A stretch of 64,000 nt of DNA from Hephaestia sp. MAHUQ-44 (GTDB lineage Bacteria > Pseudomonadota > Alphaproteobacteria > Sphingomonadales > Sphingomonadaceae), in contig NZ_JAMSLX010000003.1 of assembly GCF_023806085.1 (NCBI RefSeq), positions 186,001-250,000 of the forward strand, written 5' to 3'. The notes below the pieces were generated by a model, which saw only the letters and a program-made list of their open reading frames with translations, was not told the origin of the DNA and did no database searches. Below, piece by piece: positions 24,796 to 33,123 of the stretch (its first letter is position 1; every line of letters starts with the position of its first letter). The translations under genes and the position numbers were made by a program.

Positions 24796-24882
24796 CCCGT
24801 TCGCCCTGAACTTGTCGAAGGGCCCTTCTTTCTGTGGAGGCTGCACGAATGACGGTGTTTCGACAAGCTCAGCACGAACGGG
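24796..24882. repeat. dispersed inverted repeat, copy A
   Basis: CCCGTTCG...CTGAACTTGTCGAA (24796-24819) and its complement TTCGACAAGCTCAG...CGAACGGG (24859-24882) form a hairpin of about 24 bp with few mismatches. Three further copies of the same unit occur at 30.7, 59.6 and 61.3 kb. Confidence 0.75.
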
Positions 24883-25023
24883 GCATCGTTAAAATCGCTG
24901 CTCTAAACTCGGGCGCATGGCCAGCTCCTGCCCTTCCGCCACAGATTCTTCCCCTCTCCCTTGAGGGAAAGAGGAAGGCGCGACGCGATGACAAGACGGG
25001 GTGGCGGCCCCTGCCATCGACGT

Positions 25024-26127
25024 TCAATAGCGCGCCAGCCGCGTGGCCCAGTCACTATGGCCCGGCACATTGGCGTCGAGCCAGGCCGCGTTGAACGCGC
25101 TGTCGAGATAGCGCTCGCCCGAATCGCACATCAGCGAGACGATGCTGCCCTGCTCGCCGCGCGCGATCATCTCCTCGGCAAGCGCGATCACCCCGATCAG
25201 ATTGGTGCCGGTCGATGGGCCAACGCGCCGCCCGAGCCGCGCCGACAGGAAACGCGCGCCAGCAAAGCTCGCCGCATCGGCCACCTCGATCATCCGGTCG
25301 ATGACGTGCGGCTGGAACGACGGCTCGACGCGCGGTCGCCCGATCCCCTCGATCCGGCTGCGCGCGGTCGAGGTCAGATCGGTGCGCCCGGTGCGCCAGC
25401 TCTCGGCGAACACCGATCCTTCGGGGTCGACCACCGCCAGTCGCGTCCGCCGGCAGCTCGCGCGGCGATAGCGTGCGTAGCGCCCGATCGTCGCCGAGGT
25501 GCCGCCCGTCCCCGCGCCGACGACGATCCACGTCGGCACCGGATACCGCTCGTGCGCCATCTGCTCGAAGATCGATTCGGCGATATTGTTGTTGCCGCGC
25601 CAGTCGGTCGCGCGCTCGGCATAGGTGAACTGGTCCATATAATGGCCACCCAGATCGGCCGCGAGTTGCTCGGCCGCCGCGTAGATGTCGCCCCCTTCGG
25701 CAAAGTGGCACTCCGCCCCCAGCCGCTCGATCTCGACGATCTTGGCAGCGGCCGTTCCCGCCGGCACCACGGCGATGAACCGCAACCCCAGCAGCCGCGC
25801 GAAATAGGCTTCGGAAATCGCGGTCGATCCCGACGATGCCTCGATCACCGGCGTGTCCTCGCCGACCCAGCCGTTGCACAAGGCGTACAGGAACAGGGAT
25901 CGCGCCAGCCGATGCTTGAGCGAGCCCGAGGGATGCGTCGATTCGTCCTTGAAATACACATGGATGCCATCGAGCCCTGCCAGCGGCACCTTGATCAGAT
26001 GGGTATCGGCCGAGCGCGCCTGATCGGCCTCGATCTCGCCGACCGCCCAATGCAGCCAGGCGCGATCGTCGGCATCGGCCGCGTCGCGACAATCGCGCGG
26101 GAATGGGGTCGCGGAAACGCCGGTCAT
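25024..26127 (-). CDS. PLP-dependent cysteine synthase-like enzyme, Cds1-type L-cysteine desulfhydrase
   Basis: About 367 residues, fold-type II PLP enzyme. PLP Lys lies in [13 protein letters not shown] (~70); the phosphate loop region is [15 protein letters not shown], and later [16 protein letters not shown] and [12 protein letters not shown]. The extended N-terminus with the [14 protein letters not shown] pattern resembles the mycobacterial Cds1 group, which releases H2S, pyruvate and ammonia from cysteine, more than CysK/CysM. The ATG at 26127 has AAGGATCT upstream. No Lrp-type regulator partner is next to it. Cystathionine beta-synthase-like activity is the alternative. Confidence 0.75.
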   Translation of the reverse strand: MTGVSATPFPRDCRDAADADDRAWLHWAVGEIEADQARSADTHLIKVPLAGLDGIHVYFKDESTHPSGSLKHRLARSLFLYALCNGWVGEDTPVIEASSGSTAISEAYFARLLGLRFIAVVPAGTAAAKIVEIERLGAECHFAEGGDIYAAAEQLAADLGGHYMDQFTYAERATDWRGNNNIAESIFEQMAHERYPVPTWIVVGAGTGGTSATIGRYARYRRASCRRTRLAVVDPEGSVFAESWRTGRTDLTSTARSRIEGIGRPRVEPSFQPHVIDRMIEVADAASFAGARFLSARLGRRVGPSTGTNLIGVIALAEEMIARGEQGSIVSLMCDSGERYLDSAFNAAWLDANVPGHSDWATRLARY

Positions 26128-26222
26128 GTCGCGAGATCCTTGTCTGCCTGCCCCGCGCACCAAGCGTCCGCGCACATCGGCTTGTCAAGGAAGGCCGACG
26201 ACCGCTGCGCCGGCTGCGCCGA

Positions 26223-26540
26223 TCAGGCGGTGGCGCCCTCGGCCTCGATCGCGAGCAGCGCGACGCCCTCATATTTGGGATCGGCGCGATCGAACAACGC
26301 GCTCGGCTCGAACTTGCGCGGGGTCAGCCGCAGCGCGCCCAGCCCGTCGAGCTTGAAAGCGCCGATCTTGGGCTCCTTGGGCGGTTTGCCGTCGCGCGCC
26401 AGCGTCAGCGCATCGACATACATCTCGCCGTGGCGCGTGTAGATGATGTGCGGCGCCAGCGTCACCTCACCGAGATTGTAGGTGGCCGCAACCGCCTGCT
26501 GTTTGACGATGGCTTCGAAGATCGTGGGCGCGTGACTCAT
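26223..26540 (-). CDS. small conserved-looking protein, possibly WYL-like
   Basis: 105 residues from the ATG at 26540, cytosolic, no signal. The central part (TLAPHIIYTRHGEMYVDALTL, then GAFKLDGLGALRLTPRKF) alternates strands in the way of WYL/Sm-like ligand-binding domains, where a VAPH-x3-YxRxG-x-WY pattern is usual. It lacks any DNA-binding part. The upstream gene (S9A peptidase) ends at 26608. A promoter-like pair lies immediately upstream and would leave almost no leader. I assign no function. Confidence 0.55.
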   Translation of the reverse strand: MSHAPTIFEAIVKQQAVAATYNLGEVTLAPHIIYTRHGEMYVDALTLARDGKPPKEPKIGAFKLDGLGALRLTPRKFEPSALFDRADPKYEGVALLAIEAEGATA

Positions 26541-26549
26541 GATGGCCAC

Positions 26550-26578
26550 GATATAATCTCTCTGCTGCGGTGCAGCAA
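26550..26578 (-). promoter_or_regulatory. promoter giving a nearly leaderless mRNA
   Basis: Minus-strand TTGCTG (26578-26573), 17-nt spacer, TATATC (26555-26550). Expected start of transcription is ~3 nt from the ATG at 26540, and no Shine-Dalgarno is visible. Confidence 0.35.
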
Positions 26579-26607
26579 GAGCATTTGTCGGACAAGGCCC
26601 CACACCT

Positions 26608-28710
26608 TCAGTCGGCCACCGGCCCCATCAGTTTCTGGCTGAAATAGACCATTTGCAGCGCCTGCAACCGCGCGCCCTGCTTGATATCGGCATCGCCCGA
26701 ATGGCCGCCGGCGGTATCCTCGTAAAACAGATAGGGCAGCCCATACTCGTTCATCCGCGCGGCGAATTTGCGCGCATGCTGCGGGCCCACGCGGTCGTCC
26801 TTGGTGGTCGTCCAGATGAACGGCTCGGGATAGGCGACGCCCTTCTTCAGATTCTGGTACGGCGAAATCTTTTCGAGGAACGCGCGCTCTTCGGGATTGG
26901 AAACGCTGCCATATTCGTCGACCCACGACGCCCCCGCCTGGATCTGCTCGTAGCGCAGCATGTCGAGCAGCGGCACCTGGATCACCACCGCCTTCCACAG
27001 ATCGGGATGCTGGTTGAACGCGACCCCCATCAGCAGCCCGCCGTTCGAGCCGCCATAGATGCCGAGTCTGGCCTTGCTCGTCAGCCCGCGCGCGAACAGA
27101 TCCTCGGCAATGCTCGCGAAATCGTCGTAGATGATCTGCCGCTTGGTCTTGCGCCCGGCCTCATGCCATTTGGGCCCGAACTCGCCGCCACCACGGATAT
27201 TGGCGAGCACGAAGCTGCCCCCGCGTTCGAGCCACAATTTGCCCGTCGTGCCCGAATAATACGGCGTCATCGACACTTCGAACCCGCCATAAGCCGTCAT
27301 GATCGTCGGCGTCGTGCCGTCGAGCTTGATGCCCTTGCGATGGACGATGAAGTACGGAATTTTCGTCCCGTCGCTCGACGTCGCCTCATATTGCTCGACC
27401 ACGTCCTGCGCGGCATCGAACCGCGCCGGCGTCGTCTTGACCGCGGCAACCGCGCCCGTCGCGGCATCGAGCGTCCACAGGCTCGACGGGGTCAGAAATC
27501 CCGTAACGTCGAGAAACGCCTGATTGCTGCGATCGGTCGACGAGGCGATCCCGATGCTGACATTGTCGGGCAGCGCGATCGGCCGCGCGCTCCAGCCCGT
27601 CGCGGTCGGCGTATAGACCGCCGCGCGCCCGCGGACATTGTCCGAATAGGCGAGGATCACCGTGTCCTTGGTCGTCGCCACCCCGTCGATCGATTGGCGC
27701 GGCCCCGGCTGGAACACGACGTGCGGCGCCAGCGCGCCGCCATTGCCCAGATCGTCAAGCGTCACCGATACCAGCGCCCCCGCCGGGATCGTCGCCGCGC
27801 CCTCTGGCGTCCAGTCCTCGCTGGTCTGGAACAGCACGCGCCCCGCGACCATCCCCACCGGCGTCACCTCGGGCGGGATCGGCAGCGCCACCGCGCCGCG
27901 ATCGGTCAACAGCGATTTTTCCGATCCGAAGAAGGTCTTGTAGCGATAAAGCAGCGTCGCATGATGGCCTTGCGCATCGGTCAGCGTCGTCGCCCCCGAC
28001 GAGCCCTGATCGCTCGCCGCGCCGCGCGACACCTCATGCGCTCGATCGAGCGGCTGCCCGCGCTTGAGCGTCTTGACCACGAACGGATAGCCCGATTGGG
28101 TCAGCGTCCCCTGCCCCCAGTCGCGCGCCACCGCGATCGTATCCTTGTCGATCCACGCGACATCCTGCTTCGAGATCGGCAGGTCGAACCCGCCGGCGAC
28201 GAATGTCCCGGTCGCCAGATCGAACTCGCGCACCGTCACGGCGTCCTCGCCGCCCACCGAAAGGCTGACGAGGCACCGCCGCTCCTCGGGCTGGAGGCAG
28301 GTCGCGCCCTTCCACACCCAGGTCTTGCCCTCGGCCTTGCCGAGCGCATCGAGATCGAGCAGCGTCGTCCATTCAGGCGCGGCGGTGGCGTAGCTCGCGG
28401 CAGTCGTGGCGCGCCACAGCCCGTGCGGATTGGCGGTATCGCGCCAGAAATTGAGGATGCGCCCGCCGCGCTGGTCGGGATAGGGAATCCGATCCTCAGC
28501 CGCCGCGATCGCGACCGCCTCGTCATAGAACGTCCGGTAGCGCGGATCGTTTTCGAGCCGGGGCAAGGTCTTGGCATTCTCGGCCTCGACCCAGGCAAGC
28601 GCCTTCGCCCCGTCCTTGTCCTCAAGCCAGATATAAGGATCATCGGTGGCCGCCGTCTGCGCCATCAACGGCGCCCCCGTCAGCAGCAATCCCGCCATGA
28701 TCGCGCGCAT
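26608..28710 (-). CDS. prolyl oligopeptidase (S9A), exported
   Basis: About 700 residues with a short signal peptide (MRAIMAGLLLTGAPLMAQ). It cleaves short peptides after proline in the periplasm. N-terminal beta-propeller starts at DPYIWLEDKDGAKALAWVEAEN; the C-terminal alpha/beta-hydrolase domain has the nucleophile in GIYGGSNGGLL (~557), Asp in TTKDDRVGPQHARKF and His in GGHSGDAD (~671). The ATG at 28710 follows AAGGGAATCGG. It lies 73 bp after the M2 peptidase gene, same strand. Confidence 0.92.
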   Translation of the reverse strand: MRAIMAGLLLTGAPLMAQTAATDDPYIWLEDKDGAKALAWVEAENAKTLPRLENDPRYRTFYDEAVAIAAAEDRIPYPDQRGGRILNFWRDTANPHGLWRATTAASYATAAPEWTTLLDLDALGKAEGKTWVWKGATCLQPEERRCLVSLSVGGEDAVTVREFDLATGTFVAGGFDLPISKQDVAWIDKDTIAVARDWGQGTLTQSGYPFVVKTLKRGQPLDRAHEVSRGAASDQGSSGATTLTDAQGHHATLLYRYKTFFGSEKSLLTDRGAVALPIPPEVTPVGMVAGRVLFQTSEDWTPEGAATIPAGALVSVTLDDLGNGGALAPHVVFQPGPRQSIDGVATTKDTVILAYSDNVRGRAAVYTPTATGWSARPIALPDNVSIGIASSTDRSNQAFLDVTGFLTPSSLWTLDAATGAVAAVKTTPARFDAAQDVVEQYEATSSDGTKIPYFIVHRKGIKLDGTTPTIMTAYGGFEVSMTPYYSGTTGKLWLERGGSFVLANIRGGGEFGPKWHEAGRKTKRQIIYDDFASIAEDLFARGLTSKARLGIYGGSNGGLLMGVAFNQHPDLWKAVVIQVPLLDMLRYEQIQAGASWVDEYGSVSNPEERAFLEKISPYQNLKKGVAYPEPFIWTTTKDDRVGPQHARKFAARMNEYGLPYLFYEDTAGGHSGDADIKQGARLQALQMVYFSQKLMGPVAD

Positions 28711-28782
28711 ATCCGATTCCCTTTTCCGCTTTACTCGAACTCTAGCCGACACGCCCCCGGCGGTCCCATCGGGCGACAACGT

Positions 28783-30624
28783 TCACCAGCCGCTCGGTTT
28801 CCCCTTGTTCTGCTGGTCGAGCCACGTCTTCAGCGGCGCGAAATAGGCGACCATCGCCGCGCCCGACATCTCGCGGGTGCCGGTGAATGCCTCGAGCGCG
28901 TCGGGCCACGGCTTCGACATGCCCATTTCGAGCATCGCGTTGAGCCGCGCGCCGACCTCCTTGTTGCCGTAGAACGAGCACCGGTGCAGCGGCCCCTTCC
29001 AGCCCGCTTCGTCGCACGCCGCCTTGTAGAACTGGAATTGCAGCAGCCGCGCGAGGAAGTAGCGCGTGTACGGCACCCCCGCCGGGATATGATATTTGGC
29101 GCCCGCGTCGAACTTGCTCTCGTCGCGCGCCACCGGCGGCTCGATCCCCTGGTAATCGAGCCGCAGCTTATCCCACGCCGCCTGATAATGATCGGGGGTG
29201 ATCTCGCCCGAAAACACGCCCCAGCGCCATTTATCGATCAACAGACCGAACGGCAGGAACGCCACCTTGTCCATCGCCTGCCGCAGCAACAGGCCGATGT
29301 CCTTGTCCGCGCTCGGCACTTTGGCGGGGTCGAGCAGCCCGATCTGGACCAGATATTGCGGCGTGATCGACAGCGCGACGAAATCGCCGATCGCCTCGTG
29401 GAAGCCGTCATTGGCGCCGTTGAGGTACAGATAGGGCTGTCTGCTGTACGCGCGCTGGTAATAATTGTGGCCCAGTTCGTGGTGGATGGTGACGAAATCG
29501 TCGCCATTCACCTTGGTGCACATCTTGATGCGCACATCGTCTTTATTATTGATATCCCACGCCGAGGCGTGGCAGATCACCTCGCGGTCGGCGGGCTTCA
29601 CGATCTGCGAACGCTGCCAGAAGCTCTCGGGCAGCGGCGCGAACCCCAGCGACGAATAGAAGCCCTCGCCGGTCTTCACCATCCGAACCGGATCATAGCC
29701 CTTGGCCTTGAGCAACGCCTCGACATCGTAACCGATGTCGCCCGCCCCCGCGGGCGCGACGATATCATAGATATTGCCCCATTCCTGCGCCCACATATTG
29801 CCGAGCAGGTCCGAACGGATCGGCCCCGTCCTGGGCTGGACGGCATCGCCATATTTCTCGTTCAGCTTCCACCGGACATAGGTGTGGAGCGCGAGATACA
29901 GCGGCTCGACCTGCTTCCACAATCTGTCGGTGAGCCGGGCGAATTCGGCGGGCGGCATGTCATAGCCCGATCGCCACATCGCCCCGGCGTCGGCATAGCC
30001 CAGCGCGGCCGCCCCCCGATTGGTGATCGCCGTCGCCCTGGCATAATCGCCGCGCATCGGCGCCCCGACCTGATCGTTCCAGCTCGTCCACATCTCCTTG
30101 AGCTTGGCGGGGTCGCGCTCGGTCCCCATCGCCGCCTCGATGTCCGATCCGTTGATCGGCTTGCCGTCGAGCGTGCCATGGCCCTTGCCATAGGCCGACG
30201 ACATCCTGGTCACGAGCGTCGCCAGTTCGTCGGCGGCGCCCGGCGTGTTCGGCGCGGGCAAGGTGATGCCGCTGCGCAGGATATCGAGCTTGCGCCTGGT
30301 ATCGAACGACAGCCCGGGCGCAGTGGCGAAGCGCGCGGCCTCGGTCGCGTATGTGACCTGAAGCTCGGTGAATTTGGCGTGGGCCTGCGCCGCCAGCGCG
30401 TCGGTATCGTCGGTAATATAGGTCGCATTGACCCACGAGATGCGCGCGAGATCGATCGACTTCGCCGCCAAATCGGCCTCCGCCGCTTTCACGAACGCTT
30501 CTGCCTCGGCGGCGGTGGGTTGTGCTACTGCGGCCGCCGACGGTGCCTCCTGCGCCGGCGCGACGGCACTTGTCGATACCAGCGCGGCGGCCAGCGCGAT
30601 CATCGAAAAACCGGATTTGAGCAT
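28783..30624 (-). CDS. M2 family peptidyl-dipeptidase (ACE-like)
   Basis: About 613 residues, signal peptide ending near VAPAQE. The zinc site is VTIHHELGHNYYQ (~382, HExxH) with the third ligand Glu in GFHEAIGD (~410). It releases C-terminal dipeptides from oligopeptides in the periplasm, like angiotensin-converting enzyme homologues of Xanthomonas and Caulobacter. RBS GGAGGGAAACGTC precedes the ATG. It pairs with the downstream S9A peptidase. A dispersed repeat lies upstream. Confidence 0.93.
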   Translation of the reverse strand: MLKSGFSMIALAAALVSTSAVAPAQEAPSAAAVAQPTAAEAEAFVKAAEADLAAKSIDLARISWVNATYITDDTDALAAQAHAKFTELQVTYATEAARFATAPGLSFDTRRKLDILRSGITLPAPNTPGAADELATLVTRMSSAYGKGHGTLDGKPINGSDIEAAMGTERDPAKLKEMWTSWNDQVGAPMRGDYARATAITNRGAAALGYADAGAMWRSGYDMPPAEFARLTDRLWKQVEPLYLALHTYVRWKLNEKYGDAVQPRTGPIRSDLLGNMWAQEWGNIYDIVAPAGAGDIGYDVEALLKAKGYDPVRMVKTGEGFYSSLGFAPLPESFWQRSQIVKPADREVICHASAWDINNKDDVRIKMCTKVNGDDFVTIHHELGHNYYQRAYSRQPYLYLNGANDGFHEAIGDFVALSITPQYLVQIGLLDPAKVPSADKDIGLLLRQAMDKVAFLPFGLLIDKWRWGVFSGEITPDHYQAAWDKLRLDYQGIEPPVARDESKFDAGAKYHIPAGVPYTRYFLARLLQFQFYKAACDEAGWKGPLHRCSFYGNKEVGARLNAMLEMGMSKPWPDALEAFTGTREMSGAAMVAYFAPLKTWLDQQNKGKPSGW

Positions 30625-30657
30625 GACGTTTCCCTCCATGGCTCACGGACCACGGCG

Positions 30658-30745
30658 CCGTTCGTGCTGAGCTTGTCGAAGCACCGTTCTTGCTTTCGGC
30701 GCGCAAAAAGAAGAACGGCCCTTCGCCAAGCTCAGGACGAACGGC
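30658..30745. repeat. dispersed inverted repeat, copy B
   Basis: CCGTTCGTGCTGAGCTTGTC (30658-30677, arm to 30680) and the complementary arm TTCGCCAAGCTCAGGACG (30722-30739) with inner CCGTTCTT / AAGAACGG repeats. It lies between the M2 peptidase start and the alpha/beta hydrolase stop. Confidence 0.75.
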
Positions 30746-30794
30746 AAAAGAGACCGCAGCACATTCACCATCGGAGCAGCGCGCAGTCCGCTGG

Positions 30795-31559
30795 TCAAGC
30801 GGCGAGAAAACCCGCCATCGCCTGGCCCAGTTCGGGCCTGGTCACCGCGCTCATATGCCCGCCCGGCACGCTCGCCGCCTCGCCGTTCGGCAACAGCGCC
30901 GCCAACTCGGCATGCGATCCGTTGTCGTTATCCTCATCGCCCGCAAGCACCAGTGTCGGCTGCATGATCGCCGCGATCGCCGCGCGCGGCGTATCGACAA
31001 AGGTATCGAGCACGCCGAGCAGCGCCACCGGATCGCCTTTGGTCGTCTTGAGGAACGCTTCGGACAGCCATTCGGGGCTGCCGCGCTCGAAACTGCCGAG
31101 GTTGGTCAGGATATGCCGGAAATGCCCCGATCGCGCGCCGGTATCGGTCAGCCCCGACAGCCCCATGCCGGCCACGACCACGCGGCGCGGCGCCGCGCCC
31201 AGCGCCACGAGCATCCGCACCACGGTCCGCGCGCCAAGCGAATAGCCGCCGAGATCGTAATCGGTCAGGCCAAGATGCGCGATCAGCGCCATCGCGTCCT
31301 TGCCCAGCGCATCGGGCGGATAGGCCGCCGCATCGTGCGGCGTCGCGCTTTCGCCGTGCCCGCGCAGATCGGGCATGATCACGCGGAATCCCCGGTCAGC
31401 GATCGCGGCCGCATGGCCGTAGCGAATCCAGTTGGTGAACGCGTTGGAGAAATAGCCGTGGAGCAGCACCACCGGCCGTCCGGCGCCCAGTTCACGCCAC
31501 GCCAATTGCGTGCCGTCGAAACTCTCGAAAAAACGCGTCTCAGTCGGGGAGTTTGCCAA
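30795..31559 (-). CDS. alpha/beta hydrolase
   Basis: 254 residues from a TTG start that overlaps the GFA gene by 20 nt. Catalytic features: oxyanion segment VVLLHGYFSNAF, MPDLRGHGES, nucleophile in LGGYSLGARTV, Asp region VLAGDEDND and His in GGHMSAVTRPE. No signal peptide, so it is cytosolic. Substrate is unknown; this level of similarity covers esterases, lactonases and C-C hydrolases. The start is uncertain: no ATG exists before the first motif and the RBS is weak. Confidence 0.82.
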   Translation of the reverse strand: MANSPTETRFFESFDGTQLAWRELGAGRPVVLLHGYFSNAFTNWIRYGHAAAIADRGFRVIMPDLRGHGESATPHDAAAYPPDALGKDAMALIAHLGLTDYDLGGYSLGARTVVRMLVALGAAPRRVVVAGMGLSGLTDTGARSGHFRHILTNLGSFERGSPEWLSEAFLKTTKGDPVALLGVLDTFVDTPRAAIAAIMQPTLVLAGDEDNDNGSHAELAALLPNGEAASVPGGHMSAVTRPELGQAMAGFLAA

Positions 31560-31986
31560 GGGTATTCATCCAGCGATCGACGAGCGGCTTGTGCTCATCG
31601 GTGCGGTATCGCGGCAGGTCGCGCGTGTCGAGCCACGCCTCGTGGATGCTCTCGGCCCCGAAATGGTGCGCGGGCACGAACCGCGCCGGATCGTCGAAGC
31701 TCCCGATCGTCAGGTCCATCGTCTCGCTGCCCTCGTCGAACGCAAACCCGATCGGGGTGCCGCACGCACGGCAGAAGGCACGCTTGGCAAATGGCGAGGA
31801 GGCGTACCAATCGGGCGCGTGGTGCCACGTCACGTCGGCCCGGTTGACGTTCTTGAACGCGATCGAGACGCCCCCGGTCGCGCGCTGGCACATCCGGCAA
31901 TGGCACAGATAGGCCGCGTTATCGTACACCGCGACCGCGTAGCGCACGCGCCCGCATTGGCACCCACCCGTCATCGTCTCGGCCAT
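31540..31986 (-). CDS. GFA family (CENP-V/GFA) zinc-binding protein
   Basis: 148 residues. Two CxC/CxxC zinc sites are visible: GGCQCGRVRY and CHCRMCQRATGG, then FCRACGTPIGF. This is the glutathione-dependent formaldehyde-activating (Gfa) fold; most members have no proven activity. The C-terminal segment GAESIHEAWLDTRDLP-RYRTDEH is typical of the proteobacterial subgroup. ATG at 31986. It overlaps the alpha/beta hydrolase downstream, suggesting coupling. Confidence 0.88.
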   Translation of the reverse strand: MAETMTGGCQCGRVRYAVAVYDNAAYLCHCRMCQRATGGVSIAFKNVNRADVTWHHAPDWYASSPFAKRAFCRACGTPIGFAFDEGSETMDLTIGSFDDPARFVPAHHFGAESIHEAWLDTRDLPRYRTDEHKPLVDRWMNTLGKLPD

Positions 31987-32037
31987 CGATCCTCTCCCGA
32001 CATCGGTCGGGAGAGGATGGACCCGGACGGATCGGCG

Positions 32038-33066
32038 TCAAGCGGCCTTTTTGAGGTGCCGCCGCCCGAGCAATTCCGCGATCTGCACCGCGTTGAGCGC
32101 GGCGCCCTTGCGCAGATTGTCCGAAACGCACCACAGAGCGAGGCCGTTTTCGACCGTCGCATCGTCGCGCACGCGGCTGATGTAGGTGGCATAATCGCCG
32201 ACGCATTCGACCGGGGTGACGTAGCCGCCATCCTCGCGCTTATCGACCAGCATCACGCCCGGCGCCTCGCGCAGGATTTTCTGCGCGTCTTCGGCCGACA
32301 AGGCCTTCTCGAACTCGATCGTCAGCGCTTCCGAATGGCCGACGAACACCGGCACGCGCACGCAGGTCGCCTGCACCTTGACCTTGGGGTCGAGGATCTT
32401 CTTGGTTTCGACCACCATCTTCCATTCCTCCTTGGTCGATCCGTCCTCAAGGAACGAATCGATGTGCGGAATCACGTTGAAGGCGATCTGCTTGGTGAAC
32501 TTCTTCGCCTCGGCGGCATCGCCGACGAAGATGTTGCGGCTCTGCTCGAACAGCTCGTCCATCCCGGCTTTGCCCGCACCCGATACCGACTGATAGGTCG
32601 ATACCACCACGCGCTTGATCGTCGCCGCATCGTGCAGCGGCTTCAGCGCCACCACCATCTGCGCGGTCGAGCAGTTCGGATTGGCGATGATGTTGCGCTT
32701 GGTATAGTCGTCGATCGCCTCGGGGTTCACCTCGGGCACGATCAGCGGCACATCGGGGTCCATCCGATAGAGCGACGAATTGTCGATCACCGTGCAGCCC
32801 GCCGCCGCGAATTTGGGCGCGTAGACCTTGGTCGCCTCGGAGCCGATCGCGAACAGCGCCATGTCCCAGCCGGTGGGATCGAAATGCTCGATGTTGCGAA
32901 TTTTGAGTTTGCGGCCGGTCTCGCCGAACTCGACTTCCTCGCCTGCAGACCGCGACGATGCCAGCACCGCAATCTCGTCGGCAGGGAATTCGCGCTCCGC
33001 CAGGATGCTGAGGATTTCGCGCCCGACATTGCCGGTCGCGCCCGCGACTACCACCCGATAACCCAT
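32038..33066 (-). CDS. asd: aspartate-semialdehyde dehydrogenase
   Basis: 342 residues, usual length. It makes L-aspartate 4-semialdehyde from aspartyl phosphate with NADPH, the branch point to Lys/DAP, Thr and Met. N-terminal Rossmann motif VVVAGATGNVGRE, catalytic Cys in NPNCSTAQ (~132), substrate-binding QSVSGAGKAG, then HIDSFL and GHSEALTIEFE. The ATG at 33066 is the only good start. A hairpin lies just upstream, so it is separate from the DUF418 gene. Confidence 0.96.
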   Translation of the reverse strand: MGYRVVVAGATGNVGREILSILAEREFPADEIAVLASSRSAGEEVEFGETGRKLKIRNIEHFDPTGWDMALFAIGSEATKVYAPKFAAAGCTVIDNSSLYRMDPDVPLIVPEVNPEAIDDYTKRNIIANPNCSTAQMVVALKPLHDAATIKRVVVSTYQSVSGAGKAGMDELFEQSRNIFVGDAAEAKKFTKQIAFNVIPHIDSFLEDGSTKEEWKMVVETKKILDPKVKVQATCVRVPVFVGHSEALTIEFEKALSAEDAQKILREAPGVMLVDKREDGGYVTPVECVGDYATYISRVRDDATVENGLALWCVSDNLRKGAALNAVQIAELLGRRHLKKAA

Positions 33067-33088
33067 GAGTTGTCTTTCTGTCCCGTAT

Positions 33089-33119
33089 CACACCGACCGC
33101 ACGGATTGCGGCCGGTGTG
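33089..33119. terminator. hairpin between DUF418 gene and asd
   Basis: CACACCGACCGCA / TGCGGCCGGTGTG, 13-bp arms with one mismatch and a 5-nt loop, five bases after the DUF418 stop. Confidence 0.5.
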
Positions 33120-33123
33120 CTGT

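Noticed and set aside
26653..31245. A 1,530-codon open frame on the plus strand
   Set aside because: It is antisense to the S9A and M2 peptidase genes, is very Arg/Asp/Gly-rich with no recognisable domain, and is explained by high GC third positions in the real genes.
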